This document shows, piece after piece, positions 19,325 through 27,550 of a stretch of 64,000 nucleotides of DNA (positions are counted from its first letter, which is position 1; every line of letters starts with the position of its first letter). The notes beneath the pieces were generated by a model. It did not search any database. It was not told where the DNA came from and saw nothing but the letters and a program-made list of their open reading frames with translations. The stretch comes from Fulvivirga lutea. GTDB lineage: Bacteria; Bacteroidota; Bacteroidia; Cytophagales; Cyclobacteriaceae. The position numbers and the translations under genes are program-made. Where the stretch lies: NCBI RefSeq assembly GCF_017068455.1, contig NZ_CP070608.1:3966501-4030500 (forward strand), read 5' to 3'.

Positions 19325-19412
19325 TCCTCTTCATTAAGTTAAGTCACCCCTACTGGTGCGTTTCAACAGCATCTGCATAATGCTATGCAGTGCCTTTAAC
19401 TTAACTTAATTA
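19325..19412 (+). ncRNA. ssrS: Structured RNA between zapA and rny, 6S RNA candidate
   Basis: The gap folds into a compact structure: a perfect 12-bp closing stem (19333-19344 with 19399-19410), a 4-bp hairpin CACC/GGTG (19345-19348 with 19355-19358) and a second hairpin with a perfect 7-bp stem (19373-19379 with 19384-19390) extended by three pairs beyond a bulged T. 6S RNA lies beside zapA in E. coli, and I recall Bacteroidota annotations placing 6S RNA between zapA and rny. The stems are seen in the sequence; the 6S identity is inferred from location and fold, and the true ends may extend beyond the limits given. Confidence 0.55.
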
Positions 19413-19415
19413 ACC

Positions 19416-20981
19416 ATGGCAGATACATTAATATTTATCATCATCGGGGCGGTAGCTTTAGTTCTCGGGGTGGTAATTGGTCGTATGCTCGCCTCCAAAG
19501 CTTCAAAGGTAAAAGAGCAAGAGCTTGAAGAGAAAGCGAAAATGATCATCAAAGAGGCAGAAATTACTGCCGAAAACATCAAGAAAGATAAAATTCTTGA
19601 GGCTAAAGAGAAGTTCTTAAAACTTAAATCGGACTTCGAAGAGGAGACCAATAAAAAGAAGAACATCATCATTACCAATGAGAACAAACTCAAGCAAAAA
19701 GAGCAACATCTCAATAAAGAGTTTGAAAAGGTAAACAGAAAAGAATCTGAGCTCGATGAACTAAAAGAAAAACTTAGCACTCAGCTAGAAGTTGTAAATC
19801 ACAAAAAAGCTGAGCTTGATAAATTCAACCAGCAGAAAGTATCGATACTTGAAAAAATTTCCAACCTTACTGCTGATGAGGCTCGTGAACAACTAATCGA
19901 AACACTTAAAGATGAAGCATCATCCAAAGCCTCTTCTTACATTAAAGATATCATTGAAGAAGCAAAGTTAACAGCCACTAAGGAGGCTAAAAAGATTGTA
20001 GTAGAATCTATTCAACGAACTGCTACTGAGCACGCCATTGAAAACTGTGTTTCGATTTTCAATATTGAAAGTGACGACATCAAGGGTAAGATCATTGGTA
20101 GAGAAGGGCGTAATATCCGTGCACTCGAAGCTGCCACAGGCGTAGAGATTATCGTTGATGATACTCCGGAAGCAATTATCATATCGGGCTTTGACCCTGT
20201 AAGAAGGGAAATAGCCAGACTATCATTACACCGTTTGGTTGTTGACGGTAGAATTCACCCGGCACGTATAGAAGAGATAGTTTCTAAAACCAAGAAAAAT
20301 ATCGATGAAGAGATCATTGAAATTGGTGAAAGAACGGTGATTGATCTGGGAATCCACGGTCTGCACCCCGAGCTGATAAAAATGATAGGTAGAATGAGGT
20401 TCAGATCTTCTTATGGACAAAACCTATTGCAACACTCGCGCGAAGTAGCCAACCTATGTGCGACTATGGCATCAGAATTAGGGTTGAATCCTAAACATGC
20501 CAAACGTGCGGGTCTATTACACGACATAGGAAAGGTTTGGCCTGAAGAAGCAGAAAAGCCACATGCTATTATCGGTATGGAGCTAGCTCAGAAATACAAG
20601 GAGCACCCTGTTATTTGTAATGCAATTGGTGCCCACCACGATGAAATTGAAATGACTCACCTACTCTCTCCAATTGTACAGGCTTGTGATGCCATATCAG
20701 GCGCAAGACCAGGTGCAAGACGCGAGGTAATGGAAAGTTACATTAAACGTTTAAAAGAACTTGAAGCCCTTGCATTGAGTTTTGATGGCGTTCATAAATG
20801 TTACGCAATTCAAGCCGGTAGAGAGTTAAGGGTTATGGTTGATGCTGATAATGTATCTGACGAAAGAGCAGGGCAGCTTTCATTTGATATTTCTCAAAAA
20901 ATAGAAAAAGATATGCAGTACCCTGGCCAAATTAAGGTAACGGTAATAAGAGAAATGCGTTCAGTATCTTACGCTAAATAA
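19416..20981 (+). CDS. rny: Ribonuclease Y
   Basis: A 521-residue membrane-anchored endoribonuclease that initiates mRNA decay. The order is standard: N-terminal membrane helix (residues 4-24), long charged coiled coil (about 30-195), KH domain (about 215-280; [13 protein letters not shown] is the GxxG loop), then an HD domain (about 335-430) with H369-D370 (LLHDIGK) as metal ligands and an 'HHDE' further on. The C-terminal extension ends [14 protein letters not shown], typical of the family. The gene follows the candidate 6S RNA by only a few bases, so the RNA may lie in the same transcript or be processed from it. Confidence 0.96.
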   Translation: MADTLIFIIIGAVALVLGVVIGRMLASKASKVKEQELEEKAKMIIKEAEITAENIKKDKILEAKEKFLKLKSDFEEETNKKKNIIITNENKLKQKEQHLNKEFEKVNRKESELDELKEKLSTQLEVVNHKKAELDKFNQQKVSILEKISNLTADEAREQLIETLKDEASSKASSYIKDIIEEAKLTATKEAKKIVVESIQRTATEHAIENCVSIFNIESDDIKGKIIGREGRNIRALEAATGVEIIVDDTPEAIIISGFDPVRREIARLSLHRLVVDGRIHPARIEEIVSKTKKNIDEEIIEIGERTVIDLGIHGLHPELIKMIGRMRFRSSYGQNLLQHSREVANLCATMASELGLNPKHAKRAGLLHDIGKVWPEEAEKPHAIIGMELAQKYKEHPVICNAIGAHHDEIEMTHLLSPIVQACDAISGARPGARREVMESYIKRLKELEALALSFDGVHKCYAIQAGRELRVMVDADNVSDERAGQLSFDISQKIEKDMQYPGQIKVTVIREMRSVSYAK

Positions 20982-20986
20982 ACTGG

Positions 20987-21190
20987 ATGACCTCAGATGA
21001 AAAATTAGATATTATCAACTCGTTCCTCTCCCCAATGATTAAGGAGAAGTTTAGTAAAGCTGAAATAGAGAAGATTTGCAAAGAGCTTTACTTGTGTAAT
21101 ACCAGAGATGAGCTGAGTCATAAAATTGACTATTATGCGATGGAATTTGCACACAGAGGTGAAATAGGAAATAAAAAAAAGGAGAGTTAA
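20987..21190 (+). CDS. Small hypothetical protein after rny
   Basis: A 67-residue helical protein with no signal peptide or recognised domain (MTSDEKLDIINSFLSPM at the start, basic GNKKKES at the end). The ATG is 5 bp after the rny stop, and its own stop codon lies in the stem of the downstream terminator, so it is the last gene of the pheT-rny run. Function unknown. It is retained because it is tightly packed between rny and the terminator and its composition is protein-like. Confidence 0.6.
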   Translation: MTSDEKLDIINSFLSPMIKEKFSKAEIEKICKELYLCNTRDELSHKIDYYAMEFAHRGEIGNKKKES

Positions 21191-21206
21191 AACTCTCCTT
21201 TTTTAT
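21176..21206. terminator. Terminator after the pheT-rny operon
   Basis: A 13-bp perfect stem AAAAAGGAGAGTT / AACTCTCCTTTTT (21176-21188 with 21191-21203) ending in a T tract. A-rich on the other side, so it can also stop transcription of the convergent YtxH gene. The small gene's TAA sits in the loop region. Confidence 0.85.
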
Positions 21207-21226
21207 TTAGATGTAGTGGTTGAATC

Positions 21227-21493
21227 TTAGGATACTTTTACCTTATCCTTAGTTTTTTCAATAGCTCTATGGCCATCTCTGGCATGCTCTTCAGCTGTCC
21301 AATTAATTAACTTTTTAGCCTCATCTAATTTCTCGTTCGCTAAATCTTCAAGAGTGGCTCTTGTAGAATCAATTTCATCCACAATTCTTTTTCTTGTTTT
21401 TTTACCACTCTCAGGGGCAGTTAATATTCCTAATATTGCACCTGCAGTAATTCCTGTTACAAAAGATAAAGCTGTTTTCATTCCGTTATTCAT
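21227..21493 (-). CDS. YtxH domain-containing protein
   Basis: An 88-residue protein with a glycine-rich membrane segment (about residues 5-24; FVTGITAGAILGILTAPESGKKTRKRI), the hallmark of YtxH proteins, followed by a charged amphipathic helix rich in E, K and A. Likely inner-membrane or membrane-associated, and linked to general stress in other bacteria, although the biochemical role is unknown. It lies 49 bp downstream of dps on the same strand, a plausible stress-response pair. Confidence 0.85.
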   Translation of the reverse strand: MNNGMKTALSFVTGITAGAILGILTAPESGKKTRKRIVDEIDSTRATLEDLANEKLDEAKKLINWTAEEHARDGHRAIEKTKDKVKVS

Positions 21494-21542
21494 AATTCTT
21501 ATATTTTAAGTCAAAAAATTTATTTATTCGATGTGCTTGTTT

Positions 21543-22070
21543 CTAGCCTTTATGTGAGAAAGCAGTCCACATCCAGTATCTTTTCTCAATACTTTTCACG
21601 AAACCTTTCATCATATCTTCTGTACCTGAATCACCATTTTCAATGGAAATCTCAATGACGTTGAACATATGTTCTAATAATATTTCGTAATCTTTTAGTA
21701 CTTCGCTCACCATCTCTAAGGCAGAAAGATCTGTACCTGTTTCTTTAATTTCTGATGTAGAAATGTATTCGCCCATTGTACTCATTGGTGTTTGACCGAA
21801 TACTCTAATTCTTTCGGCTACATCATCAATGGCTTCAATGGCTTCGTTATACTGTTCTTCGAAATTTTCGTGAATGTCATAGAAATCTGCTCCTTTAACA
21901 TTCCAATGAAAGTTTCTCAGTTTTTGATAATGGACACTGAAATTGGCAAGTAACTTATTCATTGCATCAGTTATCTCAGCTGTTTCCATTTTGGTATAAC
22001 CAAGTCTTGCAAAAGTTTTCTGTTTTGTTTTTACTTTCTCCTTTATCATATTTCCGTTATCTGTACTCAT
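21543..22070 (-). CDS. dps: Dps-family ferritin-like DNA-protection protein
   Basis: A 175-residue Dps: a dodecameric mini-ferritin that oxidises and stores iron with peroxide and can shield DNA. The ferroxidase ligands are visible in order: NFHWNVKG, then DFYDIHENFEEQY, then the helix with IDDVAERIR. The end has a conserved YWMWTAF motif. The start at 22070 (MSTDNGNM) is preferred over the upstream in-frame ATG at 22109 because the extra residues are hydrophobic and atypical; a lysine-rich stretch (KEKVKTKQK) then gives the usual basic tail. It is followed by the YtxH gene on the same strand. Confidence 0.92.
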   Translation of the reverse strand: MSTDNGNMIKEKVKTKQKTFARLGYTKMETAEITDAMNKLLANFSVHYQKLRNFHWNVKGADFYDIHENFEEQYNEAIEAIDDVAERIRVFGQTPMSTMGEYISTSEIKETGTDLSALEMVSEVLKDYEILLEHMFNVIEISIENGDSGTEDMMKGFVKSIEKRYWMWTAFSHKG

Positions 22071-22198
22071 AATTTTATTTAATTTTAGTATACATAACAC
22101 GAAAAGCATACCACCTTAACAAAGGCTTAAAAATGCGTTTTTAGGAAGTTTGTAAAATATAGGTGATGAATAAAAGAAACAGTACTGTAGGATATTTT

Positions 22199-23224
22199 CT
22201 ACATTTCAGATTTGAATTGAATGGTAAAAACTGTTTTTACTCCTACTTCGCTAGTAACTTCAATTTTAGCATTATGTGAGTGAAGTATATTTTGAACGCT
22301 GAGTAGCCCCAATCCTGTACCCTTTCGTTTACCACTGAAAAATGGCTCGAATAGCATTTTCATGTGCTCCTCGGATATTCCCTTTCCATTATCAGCAATC
22401 TGCAGGTATACATAATCATCCTGCCAGGTGGAAATCTTCAATACCCCCTGACCTTCTTTCATTGCTTCAATGGCATTAATTAATAAATTTAGAATGGCCG
22501 TTTGTAGTTGATCCTTATCTATCTGTAAGCTAGGTATCGATTGATCCAGGTCTAACTGAAGCTCCATATCCTTTAAATTCAGCCGGTCTTTTACCAATTC
22601 AATTGCTGAATTAACCACTTCATTTAAAGACATTAATTCAAGCTTTAAAGCCTTTGGTTTGGAGCTATTGAGCAATTCTGTGATTAAAGTATTAATTCGC
22701 TCAGCATTACGTTTGATGATGTCAAAATATAAATCTGCATCAACATCATCCGGAATTTCATCTTTCAACTGCTCAAGCGCTAATGTTAGATTGGTAAGCG
22801 GATTTCTGATCTCATGGGCTATTGAGCGTGCTATCTTACCCGTCATTGAAAGTTTTTCCGCTTTTAATAATTCCTGTTCAGCATTCTTTCTTCGCGTGTT
22901 ATCTCTAATAACTGCCAAATAGATATCTTGCTCTTCTTCAACTATTCTCACACAATTGATAAGGCAAATTTTCTTTAACCCTTCTCCACTCTCGAGAATA
23001 GTTTCAAACTCTTCAACGTTATAATTTTCTTTTAAAAGATTGGCAAATTCATCGTACAATGATGCTTCTGCGAAAAAATCCTGAAAGGAACTACCCGTGG
23101 CAGATACTTCAAAATTATTTCTGAATGACTCGTTTACTTCAATGAGTTTTAATTCTGAATCCATTAAAGCAATAGAGTCTATCGACTCTTCAAATAATTT
23201 TTGATATCTACTAGTAGTACTCAA
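22199..23224 (-). CDS. PAS-domain sensor histidine kinase, NtrB-like
   Basis: A 341-residue cytosolic histidine kinase without membrane segments. An N-terminal PAS domain (about 5-110; IALMDSELKLIEVN) is followed by HisKA with phospho-acceptor H137 (IAHEIRNPLTNL) and a HATPase_c domain (about 230-340) with N box NLLINAIEA, G1 DNGKG and G2 GTGLGL. It starts 2 bp after the stop of the sigma-54 regulator gene, forming one operon with it and the lone receiver upstream, so these are its likely partners. The signal sensed by the PAS domain is not apparent; no heme or flavin residues can be assigned. Confidence 0.92.
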   Translation of the reverse strand: MSTTSRYQKLFEESIDSIALMDSELKLIEVNESFRNNFEVSATGSSFQDFFAEASLYDEFANLLKENYNVEEFETILESGEGLKKICLINCVRIVEEEQDIYLAVIRDNTRRKNAEQELLKAEKLSMTGKIARSIAHEIRNPLTNLTLALEQLKDEIPDDVDADLYFDIIKRNAERINTLITELLNSSKPKALKLELMSLNEVVNSAIELVKDRLNLKDMELQLDLDQSIPSLQIDKDQLQTAILNLLINAIEAMKEGQGVLKISTWQDDYVYLQIADNGKGISEEHMKMLFEPFFSGKRKGTGLGLLSVQNILHSHNAKIEVTSEVGVKTVFTIQFKSEM

Positions 23225-23226
23225 TA

Positions 23227-24588
23227 TTATATAATTCCGTATTCGTTAAGCTTATTATAAAGTGTTTTACGATCGACTTCTAAATATTCGGCCGCTTTAG
23301 ATTTATTAAATGCGGCCTTTTTTAAGGCCATATTTATAGCCTTTATTTCTGCCACTTTTACTGCAGCCTTTAAGCTAAGGTTATCCTCTGCATTTACACT
23401 GGTATGATCTATACCTGTTACAATTTCTGCAGGTAAGCAAGTTTTATCTATCGTAGTTGATGATGCCAGTAAAACCGCCCGTTTTATCACATTTTTAAGT
23501 TCCCTGAGATTTCCCTCCCAGCTATAATGCTTTATTACTTCTAATGCTGATTTATCAAATCCTTTTATATTCTTATTTAGCTGATCATTAGCCAGCTTTA
23601 AAAAGTATTCGGCATAAATGACTATGTCTGCCTTCCTTTCCCGCAGTGGAGCCAGCTCGATTTTGAACTCGTTTAGCCTGTGATATAAATCCTCTCTAAA
23701 GTCACCACTCTGTATCAAGTCGGGTAAAGGCTCATTGGTTGCCACTACTACCCTAACATCAATATCTATTTCTTTATCTCCCCCAACACGTCTGATTTTT
23801 CGCTCCTGAAGAGCCCGCAGCATCTTCATTTGATTTTCATAACTAAGGTTACCAATCTCATCTAAAAACAACGTACCCCCTTTAGCCTGTTCGAAGCAGC
23901 CAGATTTATCGTTTATTGCTCCGGTGAATGAACCTTTAACATGGCCAAACAATTCGCTACCAGCTAAATCATCTGATAAGGCGCCACAATCAACAGCCAA
24001 AAATTTATGGCCTTTCCTCTCACTTTGTAAATGAATAGCACGAGCTACATATTCCTTACCTGTTCCTGTTTCTCCCTGAATAATAACAGACATATTGGTA
24101 GGAGCAATTAAATCAACATGTTTCCAAACCACTTCAGATTGCGGACTTGCACCTTTAATGATGGTAAGCTCTTCCTTTTGTGATTTCTTCGGCTTTGTAG
24201 ATTTAGAATCTAAAATTGGTTGATGGTGCGAGCTAATGGCCTCCTTCACCATCATCAGTATTTCATCTGGATAAAGAGGTTTTGTTACGTAATTATAAGC
24301 CCCCTTTTTTAGCGCATCCACTGCTATTTTAACATCGGAATAACCTGTGATGATAATTACCGGTAATTGAGGGTGCAAGACCTTTATTTTGCGAAGCATA
24401 TCAATTCCGGAATAATCGGGCAATTTGAAATCGCAGAGAACTAAATCAGGCTTATCCTTTTTCAACAATTTAAACCCAGATTCACCATCTTCGGCCGTAG
24501 ATACTGAATAGTCGTTTTTACTTAACAACCTCTCAAGTAAAAGGCATATATCTTCATCATCATCAATAATTAATACTTTATAATTCAT
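23227..24588 (-). CDS. NtrC-family sigma-54-dependent response regulator
   Basis: A 453-residue transcriptional activator. Receiver domain 1-120 with phospho-acceptor D53; AAA+ domain about 140-370 with Walker A G172-E-T-G-T-G-K-E179 and the sigma-54 contact loop GSFTGA at 219-224, then 'GGTLFLDEIG'; C-terminal Fis-type HTH (about 410-453; KSKAAEYLEVDRKTLYNKL). The intact GSFTGA loop means it should activate RpoN-dependent promoters. It overlaps the upstream receiver gene by 4 bp and is followed 2 bp later by its cognate kinase. The targets are unknown from this window. Confidence 0.95.
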   Translation of the reverse strand: MNYKVLIIDDDEDICLLLERLLSKNDYSVSTAEDGESGFKLLKKDKPDLVLCDFKLPDYSGIDMLRKIKVLHPQLPVIIITGYSDVKIAVDALKKGAYNYVTKPLYPDEILMMVKEAISSHHQPILDSKSTKPKKSQKEELTIIKGASPQSEVVWKHVDLIAPTNMSVIIQGETGTGKEYVARAIHLQSERKGHKFLAVDCGALSDDLAGSELFGHVKGSFTGAINDKSGCFEQAKGGTLFLDEIGNLSYENQMKMLRALQERKIRRVGGDKEIDIDVRVVVATNEPLPDLIQSGDFREDLYHRLNEFKIELAPLRERKADIVIYAEYFLKLANDQLNKNIKGFDKSALEVIKHYSWEGNLRELKNVIKRAVLLASSTTIDKTCLPAEIVTGIDHTSVNAEDNLSLKAAVKVAEIKAINMALKKAAFNKSKAAEYLEVDRKTLYNKLNEYGII

Positions 24589-24947
24589 TTAACGTTTGAT
24601 AAAAAAGCTTCTATTATATCATTTTTTGTAAATGGCTTCTTAATAAAACCTGCCACTTTAAACTCCTTCACTCTTTCTTCCTCCTCCTTACCGTCATAGG
24701 CACTTATAACAACCACATTGGTTGTATAATTATCCTGATTCATTTTTTCAAGAAGGTCAAAGCCGGTTCCGTCCTCAAGGTTCAGGTCGAGGAAAATTAA
24801 ATCAAACTGATGATTTTCTATTTCTTCAGCACCTTCACCAATGGACGTGCAATACTTTATTTTATCAGTATATGGCCTGAGCATGAGCGATACCATTTGC
24901 CCTATGTCTTCTTCGTCATCTACGATAAGTACTTCAGGTGGTGACAT
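24585..24947 (-). CDS. Stand-alone response regulator receiver
   Basis: A 120-residue single-domain receiver (CheY-like). Acidic pocket D10-D11-E12, phospho-acceptor D54 (IFLDLNL), a switch serine in VVISAYDG and a conserved lysine in FIKKPF. No output domain, so it probably works as a phosphate shuttle or sink in the phosphorelay formed with the downstream NtrC-type regulator and kinase. The three genes overlap or nearly touch, which argues for co-expression. First gene of the operon; a 105-bp divergent gap separates it from the desaturase-family gene. Confidence 0.92.
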   Translation of the reverse strand: MSPPEVLIVDDEEDIGQMVSLMLRPYTDKIKYCTSIGEGAEEIENHQFDLIFLDLNLEDGTGFDLLEKMNQDNYTTNVVVISAYDGKEEEERVKEFKVAGFIKKPFTKNDIIEAFLSNVK

Positions 24948-25052
24948 TCGTTTAATCTAAGTATTTATTTTAAACTAGACCAGTTTCATCGAAATCATAT
25001 CGAACATTTATTGCACGTTTCTCATTATATTAGTGATACTACATTTGAGATT

Positions 25053-25871
25053 ATGGAGCAATTTATCTTATCATTTGAAAACCTTTCGCCACTTTATAAA
25101 TTAGGCTGGGTAGTGTCTTGTTTATTATTTGTGTGGATTTTGGAATTGATTATTCCATTGGCTCAGCACAAGTACAATAAGATCAAGCACGATGGAATCA
25201 ACCTGGTATTCTTTTCTTTTTCACTGATCATTAATGTACTGGTCGGCATAGCAACCGTGGGTGTTTTCTACTGGATCAGCACCTCGCAAATAGGCTTAAT
25301 ACAAATGGTAGATTGGCCCTTCTGGGTTGAATTATTAATAGCAATAATGGCACTCGACTTTATTGCGCAATATGTAGTACATTATATGCTTCATAGAGTA
25401 AAATGGATGTGGAAAATGCACATGGTACACCACAGTGACACAAAAGTGGATGCTACTACAGGCACACGACATCATCCGGGCGATTACCTATTGAGAGAGT
25501 GTTTCGCCATTGCAACGGTAATCATATTCGGAATACCAGTGTCATTCTATGTATTCTACCGCATTTGCACGATATTCTTCACGTATATTACACACGCCAA
25601 TATAAGTTTACCTGGCTGGCTCGATAAAATCTTAAGTTATGTTTTCATAACCCCGAATATTCACAAGTTTCATCATCATTTTGAACGGCCATGGACCGAC
25701 ACAAATTTTGGAAACATATTTTCAATCTGGGATCGTACATTTGGAACATTCGTTTATGACGACCCCAGAAAGATAAAGTTTGGTCTGGATGTAACTGATC
25801 CTGAACAGGACGAAAGTATAAGCTATCAGCTAGGGCTACCGTTAAATAAAAACATTAAAACGGATTATTGA
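25053..25871 (+). CDS. Sterol desaturase / fatty acid hydroxylase family protein
   Basis: A 272-residue inner-membrane di-iron oxygenase of the fatty acid hydroxylase superfamily. Several membrane helices surround the His clusters that bind the iron pair: HYMLHR, HMVHHSD, a TRHHPGD segment and HKFHHH. The substrate is a lipid or carotenoid by family membership but cannot be read from the sequence. The ATG at 25053 (MEQFILSF) is used rather than the upstream TTG at 25011 because that extension is not hydrophobic and uses a rare start. It is a single gene, divergent from the two-component operon. Confidence 0.88.
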   Translation: MEQFILSFENLSPLYKLGWVVSCLLFVWILELIIPLAQHKYNKIKHDGINLVFFSFSLIINVLVGIATVGVFYWISTSQIGLIQMVDWPFWVELLIAIMALDFIAQYVVHYMLHRVKWMWKMHMVHHSDTKVDATTGTRHHPGDYLLRECFAIATVIIFGIPVSFYVFYRICTIFFTYITHANISLPGWLDKILSYVFITPNIHKFHHHFERPWTDTNFGNIFSIWDRTFGTFVYDDPRKIKFGLDVTDPEQDESISYQLGLPLNKNIKTDY

Positions 25872-26078
25872 TTTTTATTTGTGCGTAGAGAAACTCCCTA
25901 AAAAAATCATCCTCTTGTCCATCGCCATCATAATCCATTAGTGAAGTGAATTTTAGCGATTATTCAGATGTCCCATAGGTAATGGTAATGAGTGTACTCA
26001 GGAAATAACCATGAGTCACCATCGGTTTGTCAAATTTAAGAGAGGATTGCAGCCAGAAATTAGCAATATCCAAGTTAG
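25872..26078. other. Intergenic segment with possible relic coding sequence
   Basis: No full gene lies between the desaturase-family gene and tRNA-Arg. On the minus strand a frame enters from the 3' end of the tRNA gene and runs to a TAA at 25960-25962, ending FLSTLITITYGTSE, with the alternating pattern of a terminal beta-barrel strand. It has no start of its own and may be the tail of a lost gene or chance. Nothing else is recognised. Confidence 0.3.
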
Positions 26079-26150
26079 TAGCCCCGACAGGAATCGAACC
26101 TGTATCTGGAGTTTAGGAAACTCTTATTCTATCCATTGAACTACGGGGCC
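26079..26150 (-). tRNA. tRNA-Arg(CCT)
   Basis: Reading the minus strand gives a 72-nt cloverleaf: acceptor GGCCCCG paired with CGGGGCT (first pair G-U), D arm GTTC/GAAT, anticodon loop TTCCTAA with anticodon CCT, 4-nt variable loop, and T arm ACAGG-TTCGATT-CCTGT. Position 27-43 is an A-C mismatch. The tRNA decodes AGG arginine codons. The 3' CCA is not encoded. Confidence 0.93.
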
Positions 26151-26200
26151 TGAAGTATTAAAAATTCAAAAATAGCGGATTACTGCTTTTTACCAAATCA

Positions 26201-27382
26201 CTAATAATAGGTTTGATCTTTTAAATAATTAGGGAAAATAGTCAAATGCTTTTTTCTCACCTTTTCATAAATAGCATCTCTTAACTCAGCAATATTGATT
26301 TTCTTTTCCGCTGACACAAAAACAATATCATCGGAAGCACTTTTCCGATGCTTATGGTATTGCTTCATTGATTCAATAGGTGAATCCCCTTCTTCAGAAG
26401 GTTCCAGTAAGTCTACCTTGTTAAACACATAAATGGTTGGTTTATCATCTGCCCCTATGTCTTTCAATGTTTCTTTTACCACTTCAATGTGATCTTCATG
26501 GGCTGGATGAGCAACATCTACCACATGCAACAAAATATCAGCTTCTTTCACTTCTGCCAATGTTGACTTAAAAGACTCAATTAAATGGTGCGGCAGTTTT
26601 CGAATAAAACCAACGGTGTCAGACAAAAGAAATGGTATTGTATTGAATACCACCTTCCTAACAGTGGCATCTACCGTAGCAAATAGTTTGTCCTCTGCCT
26701 TTACATTACTTTTTGATAGTAAAGTCATAAGTGTTGATTTACCAACATTTGTATAACCAACTAATGCCACCCGAACAATTGTACCCCGCGATTTACGCTG
26801 AACGGCATTTTGTTTCTCTATTTTCTCAAGCCTTCCTTTTAAAACGTTGATTTGATTTCTGAGAATCCTTCTATCTGTTTCAATTTCCTTTTCACCAGCT
26901 CCACCTCGTGTTCCGGTACCCCCGCGCTGTCTTTCCAGGTGAGTCCACATTCTTGTTAATCGCGGCAGTAAATATTGATATCTCGCCAATTCCACCTGCG
27001 TTTTAGCCTGTGCCGTTTGTGCTCGTTGCAGGAAGATATCCAGTATCAATAAGCTTCGATCATAGATCTTCAACTTAACATCTCGCTCAAGATTTCTTAG
27101 CTGAGAGGGTGTAAGATCATCATCAAAAATTAGCACTTGAATATCATTAGATTTTGTAAAGGCTATTATTTCTTCAAGTTTTCCTTTGCCAACAAATGTT
27201 CTTATATCAGGCTTTTCTAACTTTTGTTTAAATATTTCAACGGTCTCTATCCCAGCAGTTTGCGCTAAAAAAGCCAGCTCAGAAAGATGCTCGTCTACAA
27301 TTTCATCTAATGATTGTTTTTCATTAACAGAAACCAATACTGCCCTTTCCATCTCATTATGCTTTACTTTCTTACTCTTCAT
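26201..27382 (-). CDS. hflX: GTPase HflX
   Basis: A 393-residue ribosome-associated GTPase that splits stalled or heat-damaged 70S ribosomes. The N-terminal HflX domain (about 25-190) contains the family's glycine-rich stretch (RQRGGTGTRGGAGEKEIETD, with adjoining RRILRNQI), and the G domain begins near residue 202 with G1 GYTNVGKST, G3 DTVGFI and G4 NKVDL. The C-terminus is a short basic tail. It is divergent from the exopolysaccharide glycosyltransferase and 50 bp upstream of tRNA-Arg on the same strand. Length is within the normal range. Confidence 0.95.
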   Translation of the reverse strand: MKSKKVKHNEMERAVLVSVNEKQSLDEIVDEHLSELAFLAQTAGIETVEIFKQKLEKPDIRTFVGKGKLEEIIAFTKSNDIQVLIFDDDLTPSQLRNLERDVKLKIYDRSLLILDIFLQRAQTAQAKTQVELARYQYLLPRLTRMWTHLERQRGGTGTRGGAGEKEIETDRRILRNQINVLKGRLEKIEKQNAVQRKSRGTIVRVALVGYTNVGKSTLMTLLSKSNVKAEDKLFATVDATVRKVVFNTIPFLLSDTVGFIRKLPHHLIESFKSTLAEVKEADILLHVVDVAHPAHEDHIEVVKETLKDIGADDKPTIYVFNKVDLLEPSEEGDSPIESMKQYHKHRKSASDDIVFVSAEKKINIAELRDAIYEKVRKKHLTIFPNYLKDQTYY

Positions 27383-27456
27383 ATATTGCTACCTTTTCTG
27401 TCGTATGTGCATGTAATATTTAACACAAAATTTATACTAGATCGGTTACTTTTCGA

Positions 27457-27464
27457 TACCTTTG
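27457..27464 (+). promoter_or_regulatory. Candidate -7 promoter element for the glycosyltransferase
   Basis: TACCTTTG matches TAnnTTTG and lies 87 bp before the glycosyltransferase ATG in the divergent gap with hflX. No clear -33 element was found. The leader would be about 80 nt. Confidence 0.45.
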
Positions 27465-27550
27465 AACATTCACTTGTTGTATAGTTGGCAAATATACGCT
27501 TCTCTTAGAAGGTGCGCTGATGCCATTTGAACCTGATTGAACCGGCATTT

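Noticed and set aside
26079-26150. Active integration site at tRNA-Arg
   Set aside because: No integrase and no repeated 3' tRNA end were seen nearby; only a weak relic frame.
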